A model generated the notes under the pieces. That model searched no databases. It was not told the origin of the DNA and saw only the letters and a program-made list of their open reading frames with translations. A stretch of DNA of 64,000 bases from contig CH003211.1 in assembly GCA_000149265.1 (NCBI GenBank), positions 651,057-715,056 on the forward strand, read 5' to 3'. A program made the position numbers and the translations under genes. Positions 50,201-62,389 of the stretch are shown here, piece after piece; the stretch's first letter is position 1, and the number at the start of each line of letters is the position of its first letter. The DNA comes from Ciona savignyi (Eukaryota; Chordata; Ascidiacea; Phlebobranchia; Cionidae).

Positions 50201-53200
50201 AACTAAGGAAACTCATTTTAACACCCTTCCCCAAACACTAATCTAAATCCCAGAACTAACCCTAATATCATAATCTTTATTTAAGTAAGCAGTTTTTCTC
50301 TATTTCTCCCTTTATTAGCTTTCCATACACACAGTGCCTTTTAAATCAAAACTTTTATGCCGCACATTTCAACAAAAATTTTCTCATGTTTTTTTAGATA
50401 ATTTCTGCCCGGATCCTCCACTGATCGAGCACGCCAGCGGTTTCATTATAACAAGATCTGATTTGCAATTTTACGAGATGGAAGTTCGACCGCCTTACCG
50501 ATATAACGACCGGCTACGATATATTTGTCAGACTAACTATACATTAATGCCTGATGGAAATCAATTTTGCAGTGGAAGGGCTTCATGGACAGGCACTTCG
50601 GTTTGTAGTATGTTGAATGTCTTGAAATTATTAGTGAAAGTATCCGTGAAAGATCCTCCAGCTCGTTGTTTTAATGCTATAAATTAGGTCAAAATGCAAC
50701 TAATATTAGTTTGGCCTTCTGCCAGCCGTATCTTAATAAAATATGAGCGTTAGCAAGTTAACCTAAATGGATAACACGTTCTATTCCTTTATGTCGCACA
50801 TTTAAACAAAACACGGTCTCATGTTTTTCTAGATCGTTTCTGCCGGGATCCTCCACTGATCGAGCACGCCGGCGGTTTCATTATAACTAGAGATGACGGG
50901 GTGGAAGTCCTGCCGCCTTACTTACCATACGACCAGCTACGATATTATTGTCAGACTGGCTATACATTAGTGACTAATGGAAATCAATTTTGCGATAGAA
51001 GGTTTTCATGGACAGGCACTTCGGTTTGTGAACGTAAGTCTTGAAATTGTTATGAAAATTTGAAAGACATCCAGCGAGGTTTTATGCTGAATTAGGTCGA
51101 GATATATTTTTTGGCCTTCTGCCAGCCGTAACTTAACAACATTTTAGCTTTAGCAAGTCAGTAAGAAAAACTAGATTTCAAACATTTTTAATGGATTTTT
51201 TTGCAAACTTTCCCGGGTGTACCTGGATTCATCTGTTCGATTTCCGCCCTGCGTTTTTTTATAAATTTGTATTCTGAGAGGCTTCTGTGTAATTGGAGCA
51301 TTGTAAAGCAGATAAAAGGACAACATTAAATATACATTTTGTTTGGTATGTTAAACACATTTTGTATTATATTACACATAAAATATATCAAAATAAAAAA
51401 TAAATAATATGCCTTTACTCTTTAACAAAAATTATGCCAAATTTGTGTAAATTTATCCCAAATATTTTTTATTAAATTAATTTGCCCAAATAAAGACATT
51501 TTACATTTGTAGCACCCCCAATTAAATGTGGCCAAGCTGGAAGAGTACCGGTATTTTTTGGTAGACTCAGTAATCGTGGTCCGTGGCATGCAGTTATAAC
51601 TCGTAAAGGACTAGTCAATGAGGTAAGTTTACTACTATTTTACAATGCAACAAGCCTAACCACAGCTGGGAATCTTATAGGAGTCAAATATTGACCTAAT
51701 ATTCATGAAATGTGTTTTCTCGGTCTATATTGTTTTTGTTTCTAGAGATGATGTGTGCTTTGCAATGACAGAAGTTTTATCCAATTCCCCTTCACAACAT
51801 TGCTTGCTAATCATATGCATTGCAGTCCAGAATCTTATTTTACCATTATCCACTTTTATTCCATTACCACAGAGTTATTCAGATGGAAATTTAGTTGGGG
51901 GAGGTTCACTGATAAACAACAAATGGGTTTTAACAGCTTACAGTATATTCAGCCCGGTATGAACCTAATGGCACGAATTGGCAGCAACAATTTCGCATTA
52001 CATTAGGTAAGAAAAAAATTGCTCATATAGTAATAATCGAGTATCTTTATTCTGTTTCGTATACATATGGGATGTATATATATGTGTGTATTACATACAT
52101 ATATTATTTTTATTCTTTTTCCATTGTTAAATGTTAAAGAATCGATATATCGATATTTACCTAAATAAACCTTTAATTTTCTAGATTCCAATGGTTATTC
52201 TTATATATTCTTACGTTACTTGTTAAGGGTTTCATTTCGTTATAAAGTAAGTGTATATAGAGGATGTAATCTTATAAAATCGGCATATATAGTTCAAGAT
52301 TCAGTGTTCAGTCAACTTTTTCAGGAATCCAATTGTAAAGTTTTTGTTTGCAAAACCAATAGGTGTTACGTTATGTATCCTATTCCGATTACACAAAGTT
52401 TAGTCCTATCGGTTAGTTTCGTGTTTTAGTGCGACGCCTTTCAACCGAAACGTTGCAGGTTAGAAACTGGTCACTATGTCGGTTGTGTCCTTGGGCAAGG
52501 CACGTTACGGACATTACCTGAACTCAGCGGATTAATAGGTTCTACCGAATTAAAGGAACGTGCGAATCATACTTAACACACTGCAATAGCTCCTGTAACA
52601 CGACGGTGGTGCGAGGTGATCTGTCGATTGTCCGTGTGTTAAACACTTGGTTTTCCCTTTTACGGGGATAAACATGAATATCCTATTATATATCTCGGTA
52701 AGCTGATTTAATTGCAGTGGTGGTTTTTGAATCTTTTTAGTTTAAATTCAATTATATATAATATTTTAGGTATGTACGGAAGATATTTGCGTAGTATGAA
52801 CACAGCAGTATTTGATGTACACCGTATTATTAAACATCCAAGTTACACAGAGAATTTGGAATATGATATAGCATTGGTAAAACAACTGTTGCATATTAGA
52901 AATTTAATTCTTCACAGTTACCAAAATCTAGTTTTATGCATTTTCAATTATCATTTTGTTTTTTCTTGAGTGCAATGAATTAGCTTGGATCGGATAGCTA
53001 GGATATTCATGTTTATCTCTGTGGATGGGAAACACAAGCTGCTTTATTACACAGCCAACAGGCAATCGTCAAATGACCCCGGGAATACTTAAGGGAGAAT
53101 TATTTTTACATATAATCAGATTAACTTGCTTCTACGGTTGGGTTACTGGAACCATTGCAGTGTACTAAGTATGATTATGACGTTCCTTCAATTAAGAACT

Positions 53201-56200
53201 CCATAATTTACTGGGTTCGGGCAATGCGCGCTAAGTGCCTTTCCTAAGTGCTAGTGACCAGTTTCGAACCTACTACCTTTCGGGACCTACTACCTTAAAG
53301 ATGACGCACTAACCCACAAAGCTATTCGGATGGAGTTAAATTATGTTGGACCATGAACCGTGGCGTTTCAGGCGAACCGGTTTATGCCGGTCGAAACCGC
53401 CCATTTACAAATATAGCATACCATATTTGCAATTAACAAAATAAGTCTGTTCTAAATTTTAGACCGTGATTGTGCGAGTAAACTTTTAATAATGGGGAAG
53501 GCTTTCTTTTAACTATAATAAGCAATTTTTTGCAAAGCATGTACATAAGGATTGTTTAGTACTAATCCAACTTGCACCTGATCGAAAAGAGTAAACGTGT
53601 GTATCTTTTTAATGACTCGTGCGAACGCGCCCAACTTACGATAATAATAAAAGAGAGTAAACTAATATTGCTTTAATATATTAAAATTCTGCTATCAAAA
53701 TAAAAATATAAATTTTTTTTTTTCTAAATTCCCAGGTTTGACGCTGATGATTTATTGTTGTTTGCAAGATTTAGTTTTACCGAATGATTAATCAGATCAC
53801 CGCAATTTTTTTTTAAAATCTATATCTGCCTTAAATAAATTTACCTTAAAAAACATTTTTAGTTACATGACTGTGTAGATACGTAATGGCGCAATAAGAC
53901 TTCCCAGACGCGCACATAGAACACCGAATGGTTTACGTTGGGAAGATTAAAATGTTTACTCCGAACCTTTGGTTCCAATCCATAGGGTTAGAGCCTAACT
54001 TGTTTTAAGACATTTTACTGGATGGGTTAGGCATATATACATATACACAAGCTTAATGTAGAGGTGTACAACACAGACTTATGTTGTAGAACATCAGGGA
54101 TGGGCACACTATTTGAAACAGGGGCCATTATTATTTTATTCTTAGACTGGGGGGCCAAGAGATCGAGTCGCCACTCACACATACTTTGTCGCTGTTGATA
54201 GAAAACATTAAACTAAGAATTGTGGTACATTACTGGTTAAAACCAAAAAACTGGTGAGATCGCTTGTCTTGCAACTTGTAGATTACATCCGACGGGCCGG
54301 GTTTGGGCAACGGGCCATATAGTTTGCCCATGTCTATTTTAGACGCATCTCTCGTCCAAAAGGGTCCGAACATTTTTCTTAAATAGGAGCTAGAAAATAC
54401 ATGTTGCATCAAAGCATTACAACAACAATATCTTATCAGTAGTCGCACACTTACTTTAAAATGTGTGCGCTGTGCGGCGCAATAAACTAGCCATTGGTTA
54501 AATGTACATTCGAGATTGTAACCACACTATATGTGTAATAACAATCTTTTAGATTTTAAGTGTTATTGAATATATATACAAATAGGAATGCATAAAAAGT
54601 GTTTTTTTATGTACAATGGATATTTGCACAGGGGACGCCGCGAATATTAGCTTACAAAATTCACCCCACTTATGTACCCTTGTCTGCATTTTCCGACACC
54701 TATAGATCTGGTACGCATCTAGAATGCGTAATGAAGTGAAAACTAAAAAGCATTTTTTAATTTGATGATCTGATTAAAATAAATTTGGTAAACGACAGCA
54801 AATAATTGGATTTTTGAAAGAGACAATTTTAATTAGGTAAACAAGTGTAAGCTACGAACTTTAGAAACCTTAATTAACAAGACTTACTTTCTGTATCGAA
54901 CTGATAGAAGATCTCACGATTTATTTTGGAAAAATAATGGTTTATCCTCTTTAATTAGCATTGTGAGTTGAGCACGTTCGCACTAGCAATTAAAATAATA
55001 AACGCGTCTACGCTGTTCGACCAGATGCAAGTTGTAGCATGGCCAAGCAATCATAAGATACACGCTTTGCCCAAGATCGCTTATTATAGTTAAAAGAAAT
55101 GGGTTAGCTTTTCCAACTCTTACCTTTTTTAGCAAATATTGGCTAATCCCAGTGCTAAATTAGTTGAAAAAACTAACTTTTTTTCATCATATCTACACTA
55201 CTAACTAACCGTTAAGGCATTGTTTCAGTCCAGTTTTCCATCGTTCCCAATCATTTTCTTTTTTTTACAATCCAGTACATTATGGAATTGTTCTATATAT
55301 ACCTCTTCCATGTAAATGCAGGTCGAACTTGGCCAGATGGTGGGTTTAAACAGGAATAGAACTCAGTGGCTTCCTGTTCCCCACAATTTTGGTTGGGTCA
55401 ATTATACAAGTTTCATCAAACCAGTGTGCTTGCCGTGCTTGCAAGATAATTGCCTGAGTGAATACATACGACAGACAGGCGGAATGTTTGGAAACTTGAC
55501 GGAGCAAGAGATTTGTGATATAGAAAGTGAGAGATTTTACTATTTTTAAATAAAAATCTTTTGTAAGAATATATGTACACATATGAACACCGGTGCCTGT
55601 TAAACAGTTTACACGGTATTATCATTACTATATGCTGTACTATCAGTTTCTAAATGTATATTGTTATCAGTGATGTAGCAAGCTAGCAACCTATTATTGA
55701 TCCAAAAAAGGCTAAAATCTCTTATAGTCATTTGCTATTTTCAAAAATACGTCGTAGTATCCCGTCTATATGCTGCATGACTTTTAACGCCCATGGAAAT
55801 CAATAGCCGTCCACATCTAGGTTTAAACTCGTAACTTGACAGCAAAAGAAGTTTCGATGTATGGCACATACAATTGTCGGAATTAAACCTAAACAAGTGT
55901 CTTAGGGGATTTTAATGTTAGTGCCTTTTTATGCCCAAACAATTTTTGTTCAGAAATTCCTAGTCCAAAAGAAATAGCCAGTAAAATGTTTCGTTTCTAA
56001 TTATTGTGTTAACACAGAAATCGTTTTGTTGACAAAAAGTCCAAACCAAAACAGAGCTGTTGTAACTGGTTTTGGAAGACGAATTTATGAACATATGAAC
56101 GTAAGAAATGCATCCAGATACAGATATTTATGGGAAAAATATGTTAAACTGAACCCTGACAACGTGTTTTATTTCTATATGTATTTATGTATACTTATTA

Positions 56201-56680
56201 CTTCAGTTTTAAAAGCAAAACCTATTATACTCACAACAGATGCCGGGAGTTTATACAGAGATGGAATACACAGGGCATGGGCCCAAGAGTAGGCCTACAC
56301 ACAAATACAACGATATGTACTACAAATGTCAATTTCTACAACCGCATTCCCATTTGTGATGGAGATAGCGGAGGGCCATTAGTGAGAGAGGTATTTTAAT
56401 GAATTTAAATTATTTTTTTATTTAAATATATATTTGTAAATTTTGTGTTTTTGATCCAACACTCTGATTGTATATACAGACAATAATTTTTCCCTTAATT
56501 TTACAGTTGTATAACGAAAATACGAATTCAAGTTGTTGGGTTCAAATTGGTATCGTCAGCTGGATTTATGGATGTGGTCAAATTGACATCATAAGGGGAG
56601 TAGCTAAACTCCGACCAGACATGTTTACCAACCTTTTATTGCTAATGCCATGGGTTAAACAGCATATTACGGAAGCATAA
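47295..56680 (+). CDS. Secreted Cys-rich/sushi/trypsin-like protein, degenerate protease
   Basis: Exons supported: 47295-47358 (signal peptide MFSSVFIALLCLVSIVYS), 48531-48692 (Cys-rich, WAP-like, CVCDHECGYSC), 50398-50607 and 50833-51033 (two sushi domains, PPLIEHA to WTGTSVC), 51513-51622, 51873-52006, 52770-52876, 55322-55526, 56018 to about 56160, about 56217-56390, 56507-56680. The trypsin-like domain shows VGGGSLINNKWVLTA, RIIKHPSY, YDIALVEL (catalytic Asp kept), FIKPVCLP, VTGFG, ICDGDSGGPLV (Ser kept) and GIVSWIYGCG. The catalytic His motif TAAHC is absent. Exon 51873-52006 is one base too long: the frame changes at 51935-51957 before RYEPNGTNW. The 56018 and 56217 exons also fail to join in phase with any good donor I can find. 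It is a pseudoprotease, a decaying gene, or has sequence errors. Confidence 0.72.
47473..47772 (-). repeat. tRNA-derived SINE, full-length
   Basis: One of the best preserved copies, in protease-like intron 1. Tail GGATATTCATCTTTTATCCC at the left, head complement CTTAACCGTTAGACCAACGG at the right. A tail fragment of another copy abuts it at about 47390-47455. Confidence 0.88.
49052..50397. other. Intron 2 of the protease-like gene, right part
   Basis: No exon recognised; contains the small MITE-like inverted repeat at 50183-50298. A SINE fragment (TTTAGTAGAACAGATTAATT) precedes exon 2 at about 48440-48490. Confidence 0.5.
50183..50298. mobile_element. Small MITE-like inverted-repeat element
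   Basis: 116 bp with ends AGAAACAGCTTACTTAAA and the complement of TTTAAGTAAGCAGTTTTTCT. The interior AATCCCAGAACTAACCCTAA resembles that of 16139-16300. No clear target duplication. Confidence 0.6.
52409..52695 (+). repeat. tRNA-derived SINE copy
   Basis: Sense copy just before a trypsin-domain exon: GTTTTAGTGCGACGCCTTTC, TTGTGTCCTTGGGCAAGGCA, ACTCAGCGGATTAATAGGTT, GGGGATAAACATGAATATCC. Confidence 0.83.
52997..53335 (-). repeat. SINE copy with internal insertion
   Basis: GGATATTCATGTTTATCTCT at the left, head complement at the right. About 50 nt longer than the family, with a partial duplication CCTACTACCTTTCGGGACCT near the head. Confidence 0.72.
54095..54334. mobile_element. hAT-like MITE, degenerate
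   Basis: Left end CAGGGATGGGCACACTAT and right end ATAGTTTGCCCATG form inverted ends of the type common in hAT MITEs. No 8-bp duplication could be read. In a protease-like intron. Confidence 0.6.
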
Positions 56681-57467
56681 AACATGTTCTAATTTAGACA
56701 TATATTTTATGTTACGTAACCTTTACTAACAAACCACTTTTATTTCTCACATGACGTCTTAAGCAAACTTGTTTACAAAAACTTTGATTCAATTGTTGTT
56801 TAATTATACTATTGCTTTCCATAACCCCAGCGAAGTATTGAACGGTATTTTCCTTGCAGGTCATCGCTTTTTAATGTCATCCATGTAAAATTGTTTCTGC
56901 AGCTTGGTTTAATAATTTTTTGCCCTTTTGTTATATAGCAGCAAATAAAAATCGCAACAATGTTAATTGAACAGTCGAAAAACTAAGTCATTACAAAAGG
57001 ATATAAATATCGAATGCGACTGTCAAACCTATGCAAAAACATGATATTTAATGTTAACTGTTAAAAAGTCGCAAATAAGAGTGTGCGGTTAAGCACGACC
57101 AAAACAAGGTATAGTCCCAAAAGCTGAAACAAGTGAGAACATTTTTTATGGAGATAATACTATTAGTTTTAAGCATAACTAAAGAGTGTTTACCACGTGT
57201 GAACCACCACTATAAAACTTTTGAGTGTACGATATATTTTTCTGCGTGTACCGGTCGGGTTCCCTGGCTATCTTATCACTCAGTGCATCTTATACAAAGT
57301 ATATAACGTTTGTTTCTGCAAGCATAAACTAATGGGTTCCCGAGTTACCAATCCAAACTTAATATCCAACAAACTATTTAAGTTAATAATTTAAAAACAT
57401 TCGCAAAATGACAGTGGTGCTTATATTCTTGGATTTCTCGGGACGTTCTCCGACCCAATATACCTAG

Positions 57468-57685
57468 AATGGCCGACCGCTTAGTCTAGCGGTTTAGTGC
57501 AACGCCTTTCAATCGACGGGTGGTAGGTTCATATCTTCTTGCTAGCTAGTCGGTTGTTTCCTTGGGAAAGGCACTTAACGGACATTGCCTGAACCCAGCG
57601 GATTAATGGGTTCTACTAAATTGAAGGCGGAACGTGTGAATCAATCACAACACACTGCAATAGCTCCGGTGGTGCTGGGTAATAA
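57468..57685 (+). repeat. Truncated SINE copy
   Basis: Head present (GCTTAGTCTAGCGGTTTAGT), body to AATAGCTCCGGTGGTG, then the tail is lost. Confidence 0.78.
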
Positions 57686-57716
57686 ATATGGTTTGGATTT
57701 ACAGTGGCAAATTATA

Positions 57717-57815
57717 GGATGACTGATCACTAGTCTCTGTGGAAATTAATAATTGAGGATTTCCCGGAAAGGGGTTAAAGATTTTGGGGCATACGCATCT
57801 TTATGTTCGTATTTC
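57717..57815 (+). repeat. Direct repeat flanking the 335-bp array, left copy
   Basis: GATGACTGATCACTAGTCTC through GGGGTTAAAG and GGGGCATACGCATCTTTATG; aligns with 59945-60045. Confidence 0.7.
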
Positions 57816-57924
57816 AATTCTATATTTATTATGGGTCCCATTTGGAAAAATGGGACACATATTGTTTTTGTCCGTTTTTTTTTTTCTTTTTTTTTTCTTT
57901 TTTTTTTTTTTTTTTTCGTCAAAG

Positions 57925-59560
57925 GTTTGACAGGCATGGCATGGCGCCCCGACATCTACCAGAAGGAATAATCGAATCGTAATGAAACTTAGCCTTTCGC
58001 TAGACAACATGGTCTAGATATGCAGAAACCAAAATTTTGGGTGATTAATCCAGGGGAATTCCCCTGGTAGGTTAAAAACCAAAACGGTATTTTTTATGAA
58101 AAATTTAGCTTTTTGTGGCATAGCGCTTGAACGGCTACTCCAATTTCAATCAGATTTGGTGGAATGTAAGTGCATTAGGCACTGATTTAACATTTGGAAG
58201 AAATAAAAAAAATTACCTAGGAAAACACCCTAAAAAATAAGAGTTTGTACTCAAATCATAAATGTGACAGGCATACCATGTCGCCCCGACATCTATCAGA
58301 AGGAGTAATGGAATTTCAATGAAAATTTGACATTTTTTAGACAACATGGTTTAGATATGCAGAAACTAATATTTTGGGTGATAAATTCAGGGGACTTACC
58401 CTGGGGCGCTAAAAACTAAAACGGTATTTTTTTCTAAAAAAATAGCCTTTTTTGGTCATAGCGCTTAAACGGATGCTACAATTTGAATCAAATTTGGTGG
58501 AATGTAAGTGCATTAGTCACTGATTATACGCTTAAAAAACATAAAAAAATTACTTAGGAAAATACCCTAAAAATAGGATTTTGTTCTCAAATCATGATTG
58601 TGACAGGCACGCCATGTCGCCCCGACATCAACCAACAGAAGTAATGGAATCGCAATGAAAATTTGACATTTGTAAGAGAACATGGTCTAGATATGCAGAA
58701 ACCAAAATTTTGGGTGATAAATCTAGGGAAATTCCCCTTAGACCTTAAAAACCAAAACGCTATTTTTTTCTAAAAAATAGACTTTTTTGGGCATAGCGCG
58801 TGAACGGCTGTTACAATTTAAATTAGATTTGGTGGAATGTAAGTGCATTAGTCATTTATTTAACACTTGAAAGAAATAATAAAATTACCAAGGGAAATAC
58901 CCAAAAAATAGGATATGTTCTTAAATCATGATGACAAGAATGCCATGTCGCCTCGACATCTACCAAGAGGAGTAATGAAATCGCAATAAAAATTGGACAT
59001 TTGTAAGACAACATGGTCTATATATGCAGAAGCCAAAATTTTGGGTAATGAATCTTGGGGAATTCCCCTCAGACGTTAAACACCAAAACGTTTTTTTTTC
59101 TAATAAATTAGATTTTGTAGCCATAGCGCTTGAACGGCTGCTCTAATTTTATTAAAATTCGGTGAAATGTTAAAACATTAGACACTCTGTTCCAATTAAA
59201 AAAATGAAAACATTTACTTATAGGTTAATTTCCATGAAAACGAAGATATGTTTCTGAATTGTGATTGTGACAGGCATGCCATAGCCTATCGCACCGACAT
59301 CTCCAACAAGAAGTCGACAAATCAGATTAAAACTTTAAGAATTGTTACATACCATGACTTACTTATGTAAAAACAAAAACTTATCTACTAAACCCAGGGG
59401 AATTCCCTGAAACAATGAAAAACTAAATCGGGCTGTTTTGGGAATTTAGCTTTCTTTCACTATACAGCGCTTGAAAAGAAGCTATAATTTAAAACATTTT
59501 TGTTGAAATGTTCGTAAATTTAAGACGTTTGTTCTTTTTTTAACTAAACATGGAAAATAA
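57925..59560 (+). repeat. 335-bp tandem array, about five units
   Basis: The landmark GACAGGCAT or a variant occurs at 57929, 58266, 58602, 58933 and 59269, giving periods of 331-337 bp. Each unit has GCCCCGACATCTACCA, CATGGTCTAGATATGCAGAA, CCAAAATTTTGGGTGAT, GGGGAATTCCCCTG, GCTTGAACGGC and TTTGGTGGAATGTAAGTGCA. Divergence rises in the last unit. A long poly(T) tract (57875-57916) precedes it. Confidence 0.9.
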
Positions 59561-59944
59561 GTTTGGTATGTTAACTATGGGACCCATGCGTTTATGCTTG
59601 CAGAAACAAAAACTACACACTCAGTGTATAAAATACAAATTGTGGTTAGGGACCCTGTAGCATGAATATAGGTTATACAACATGTGTTTTACAATTAGTC
59701 ATGGTTAACACGTGGTTGACACTCTCTAGTTAATGTTAGTTCTATATTTTCACCTCATTTATACTCGTAATAAGATTGTATTTATAATTGGTTAGGCCTA
59801 TATTATTTTAGGAAATTTCCTGGAATACACTTGTAATTTGAATTCTAAGTTTTTTTCGTAATCGTGTTGTAATTCTCTAAATTTAGTGAAAATTTGAAAT
59901 ACACACATATATATTCCTTTCTAATCCAGAGATATGGGCGATAA

Positions 59945-60045
59945 TGTGACTGATTACTAGTTTCAGTGGAATTTATGAATAAAAAGGATTTTAAGGTAAA
60001 AGGGTTAAAAATAGGTTTGGCGCATACGCGTCTTTTTGTTTATAA
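59945..60045 (+). repeat. Direct repeat flanking the 335-bp array, right copy
   Basis: GTGACTGATTACTAGTTTCA, AAAGGGTTAAAAATAGG and GGCGCATACGCGTCTTTTTG, matching the left copy in order. It abuts the TTAA of the piggyBac MITE. Confidence 0.7.
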
Positions 60046-60049
60046 TTAA

Positions 60050-60937
60050 CCCTTAGACGACGACGGTTACATATTTGTAACCCAGATGTGTCCCCGAAAA
60101 AAAATGCACAATTCAGTCGTTTCTTGGGGGATTTTCCTAGTTTTGATATTTTTGGAAAGCATTTGAATAGATCTTTCGTAATAAGGCATAAAAACATAAT
60201 CCTTTCATTTAAAAATTTTGAGTAATATTGCTCCAAACATTTTTCTTCAAAATTTTTGTTTCTAGTTTAACTTTTAGGTAAAATATCGCTTTTTTGTGTT
60301 CTGGGGAGTTAAAATTGTTACACCAGTTGCTGTGAGAATAAAACTAGCAGTAGCCGTCTTTGTTTTCGAGTTTTCCAGTCATTTTCGATTTTTCAACGAT
60401 ATATGTAAACATATGTGGACATGGTTTTTTCTAGTTACTATTGATATTTATTCATTTTTTCGCCTTTGTTTACTTTGTTTTTCAATTATTATTTGATATT
60501 CGAAAGAAAAATGGCAACTTCGGAATAGATTACAGCCGATTAGGCTGCCAGCATGATCGAGGCCGACAGTGATTGTGGTGATGAAATGCCATATTTGTCA
60601 GTTTTATCTGACGTCATCACGCTTAGTTGACGTCATCAAAAAATAAAAGACATAACTTTGTAGGAAATTTCATTTTGAACACTTTTGTAATACATTACTA
60701 TCTTCTACAAGCTACCAGTAACGAGTAATTAGAGTATAAATTACTAATTATAACGTCATTACAAATACTACAACGTCATCAAAAAAATAAAAATACCAAT
60801 TTGTAGAAAATTATCTACTGGACAACTTTGTAATAGATTGTTTTTTCCTAAGTCGAACAGTATTCGTAGCAAACAAGGTTAAAGCAACCTTACTCAAAAG
60901 TGCCAAAAACTGCAAAAGTTCCGTCGTCGTCAAACGG
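60050..60937. mobile_element. piggyBac-type MITE, TTAA target
   Basis: 888-bp element with ends CCCTTAGACGACGACGG and the complement of CCGTCGTCGTCAAACGG (14 of 17). TTAA at 60046-60049 and 60938-60941. Contains two TGACGTCATC motifs near 60610-60637. No transposase frame. Confidence 0.86.
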
Positions 60938-61385
60938 TTAAATTATATAATAATTTATCTTACGGGCATGACAGTTATAATTCCTAAAAGTTCAACCTGA
61001 TTGAATAACGCGTTCGACCCATATTTGCATGGATGTTCTTTACAGAACAGCACAATATACTGCACAATGTTATTGTAAGAATTATTTAGTAGTGGGAAAA
61101 GATACACTGCAGACTACAGTAATGCACCAAATGTACAAATGTCTTACAAGAAAGAAAAAATAGAAAAAAAGGTGTGCGAGCTGTTGGTATAAAAACCTTA
61201 AAAACCAAAAACATAGTATAAAAAACTAATAATAAGCAATAAAATAAAGAGCTCTTCTTTTTACGGTGTTAGAGACCAAAGAAACTGTATAACAAACAAA
61301 ACAGGACAACCCGTTATAATGAATTATCAAACATCGAGAACCTAGTATTACGGTATTGCTTGTAACTCACGCTTTTTTAAATTAA

Positions 61386-61889
61386 AGCTCGCTTACCTGA
61401 CCACTATGGGACCGTCACCAAGCGGTCACGTTATCAGGGTGATGCGAATTATGCTTTGGACCAAGTTGTCGTCATATGCAGTCAAAACGTCTGCTTTTTT
61501 ACCAAATTTTTACTAATGCCATTATTTTTATCAGACACTGCAGAATGAATTTAAACAACTGTTAAATTAGTCTAGAAGTTTATCTTATAAGATACAGTTT
61601 TGTTTGCCATAATTTTCTTTGTGTGTGTACGCGCTCATTTAATCTTATTATTTTGATCACAAAGGAAATTTAACCTTACTATTTTGGTGACAAAGGCAAA
61701 TTATTGAGAACGTGTGGTCGCTTTAGCGGAGGTAAATTTGAAGTTTTGGGCCAACCTGGTCTGGAACCGAGTTGGTTATTGAAATAGAATGCAATGCATT
61801 ACCATAGTAAATATTTGGGAACGTACTGAAATGGTCCTGATAATGAGGTGGTCGTGTTATCGAGGTGGTCGTCAAGCGTGGTTCCACTG
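61386..61889. mobile_element. pogo/Tigger-like MITE, long form, one end worn
   Basis: The inverse of 45952-46464: starts GCTCGCTTACCTGACCACTA, ends GTCAAGCGTGGTTCCACTG followed by TA (61890-61891). Shares the GTCGTCATATGCAGTCAAAA interior. Confidence 0.82.
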
Positions 61890-62232
61890 TATTTGAATTC
61901 CAAATAGGAATGCGCGAGTCTAGGGGATCCCCCCAGTATAAAACTTCAAAATTTGTGCTTTTCAGTCCAATTTGTAAATTACTTGTCCGTTATTTTAAAC
62001 ATACAAAACACGCATATCAAGCTATTAACGAAAAGAAATAAAAAAACGATAGAAAAAACAATAGTTTTCTAAAAGGAAGCGATTATTTTAACAGTTATAA
62101 AGTACCAATCTCTGTAAACAGTGTGTGGTGCCTGAAGCCACTTAAAAATATCATAACACGTACGCATCGCTGTAATAACAACAAACTGGAGACGAGTTTT
62201 TTAGACTTATACAGTCAGGAAATATAAAGAAT

Positions 62233-62335
62233 TCTCTTTAGTGAGAACAAAATATTTATATTTTGTTTTCTCTTTAGTGAGAACAAAATATTTATATTTT
62301 GTTTTCTCTTTAGTGAGAACAAAATATTTATATTT
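62233..62335 (+). repeat. 36-bp tandem repeat upstream of AMDHD1
   Basis: About three units with exact 36-bp period: TCTCTTTAGTGAGAACAAAA then a palindromic ATATTTATATTTTGTTT. Unit starts at 62233, 62269 and 62305. Ends 55 bp before the AMDHD1 ATG. Confidence 0.9.
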
Positions 62336-62389
62336 TTATTCATTATCTTAAATAGAACAAACTTCTGCAGTGTTCCAATCAAGCAAATA

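Larger units (their letters stand above)
56681..62389. other. Repeat-rich spacer between the protease-like gene and AMDHD1
   Basis: No gene seen. It contains a truncated SINE, a 335-bp tandem array with flanking direct repeats, a piggyBac MITE, a pogo-like MITE and a 36-bp tandem repeat. Confidence 0.6.

Noticed and set aside
57746..58010. Poly-Lys and poly-Phe frames
   Set aside because: Produced by the poly(T) tract before the 335-bp array.
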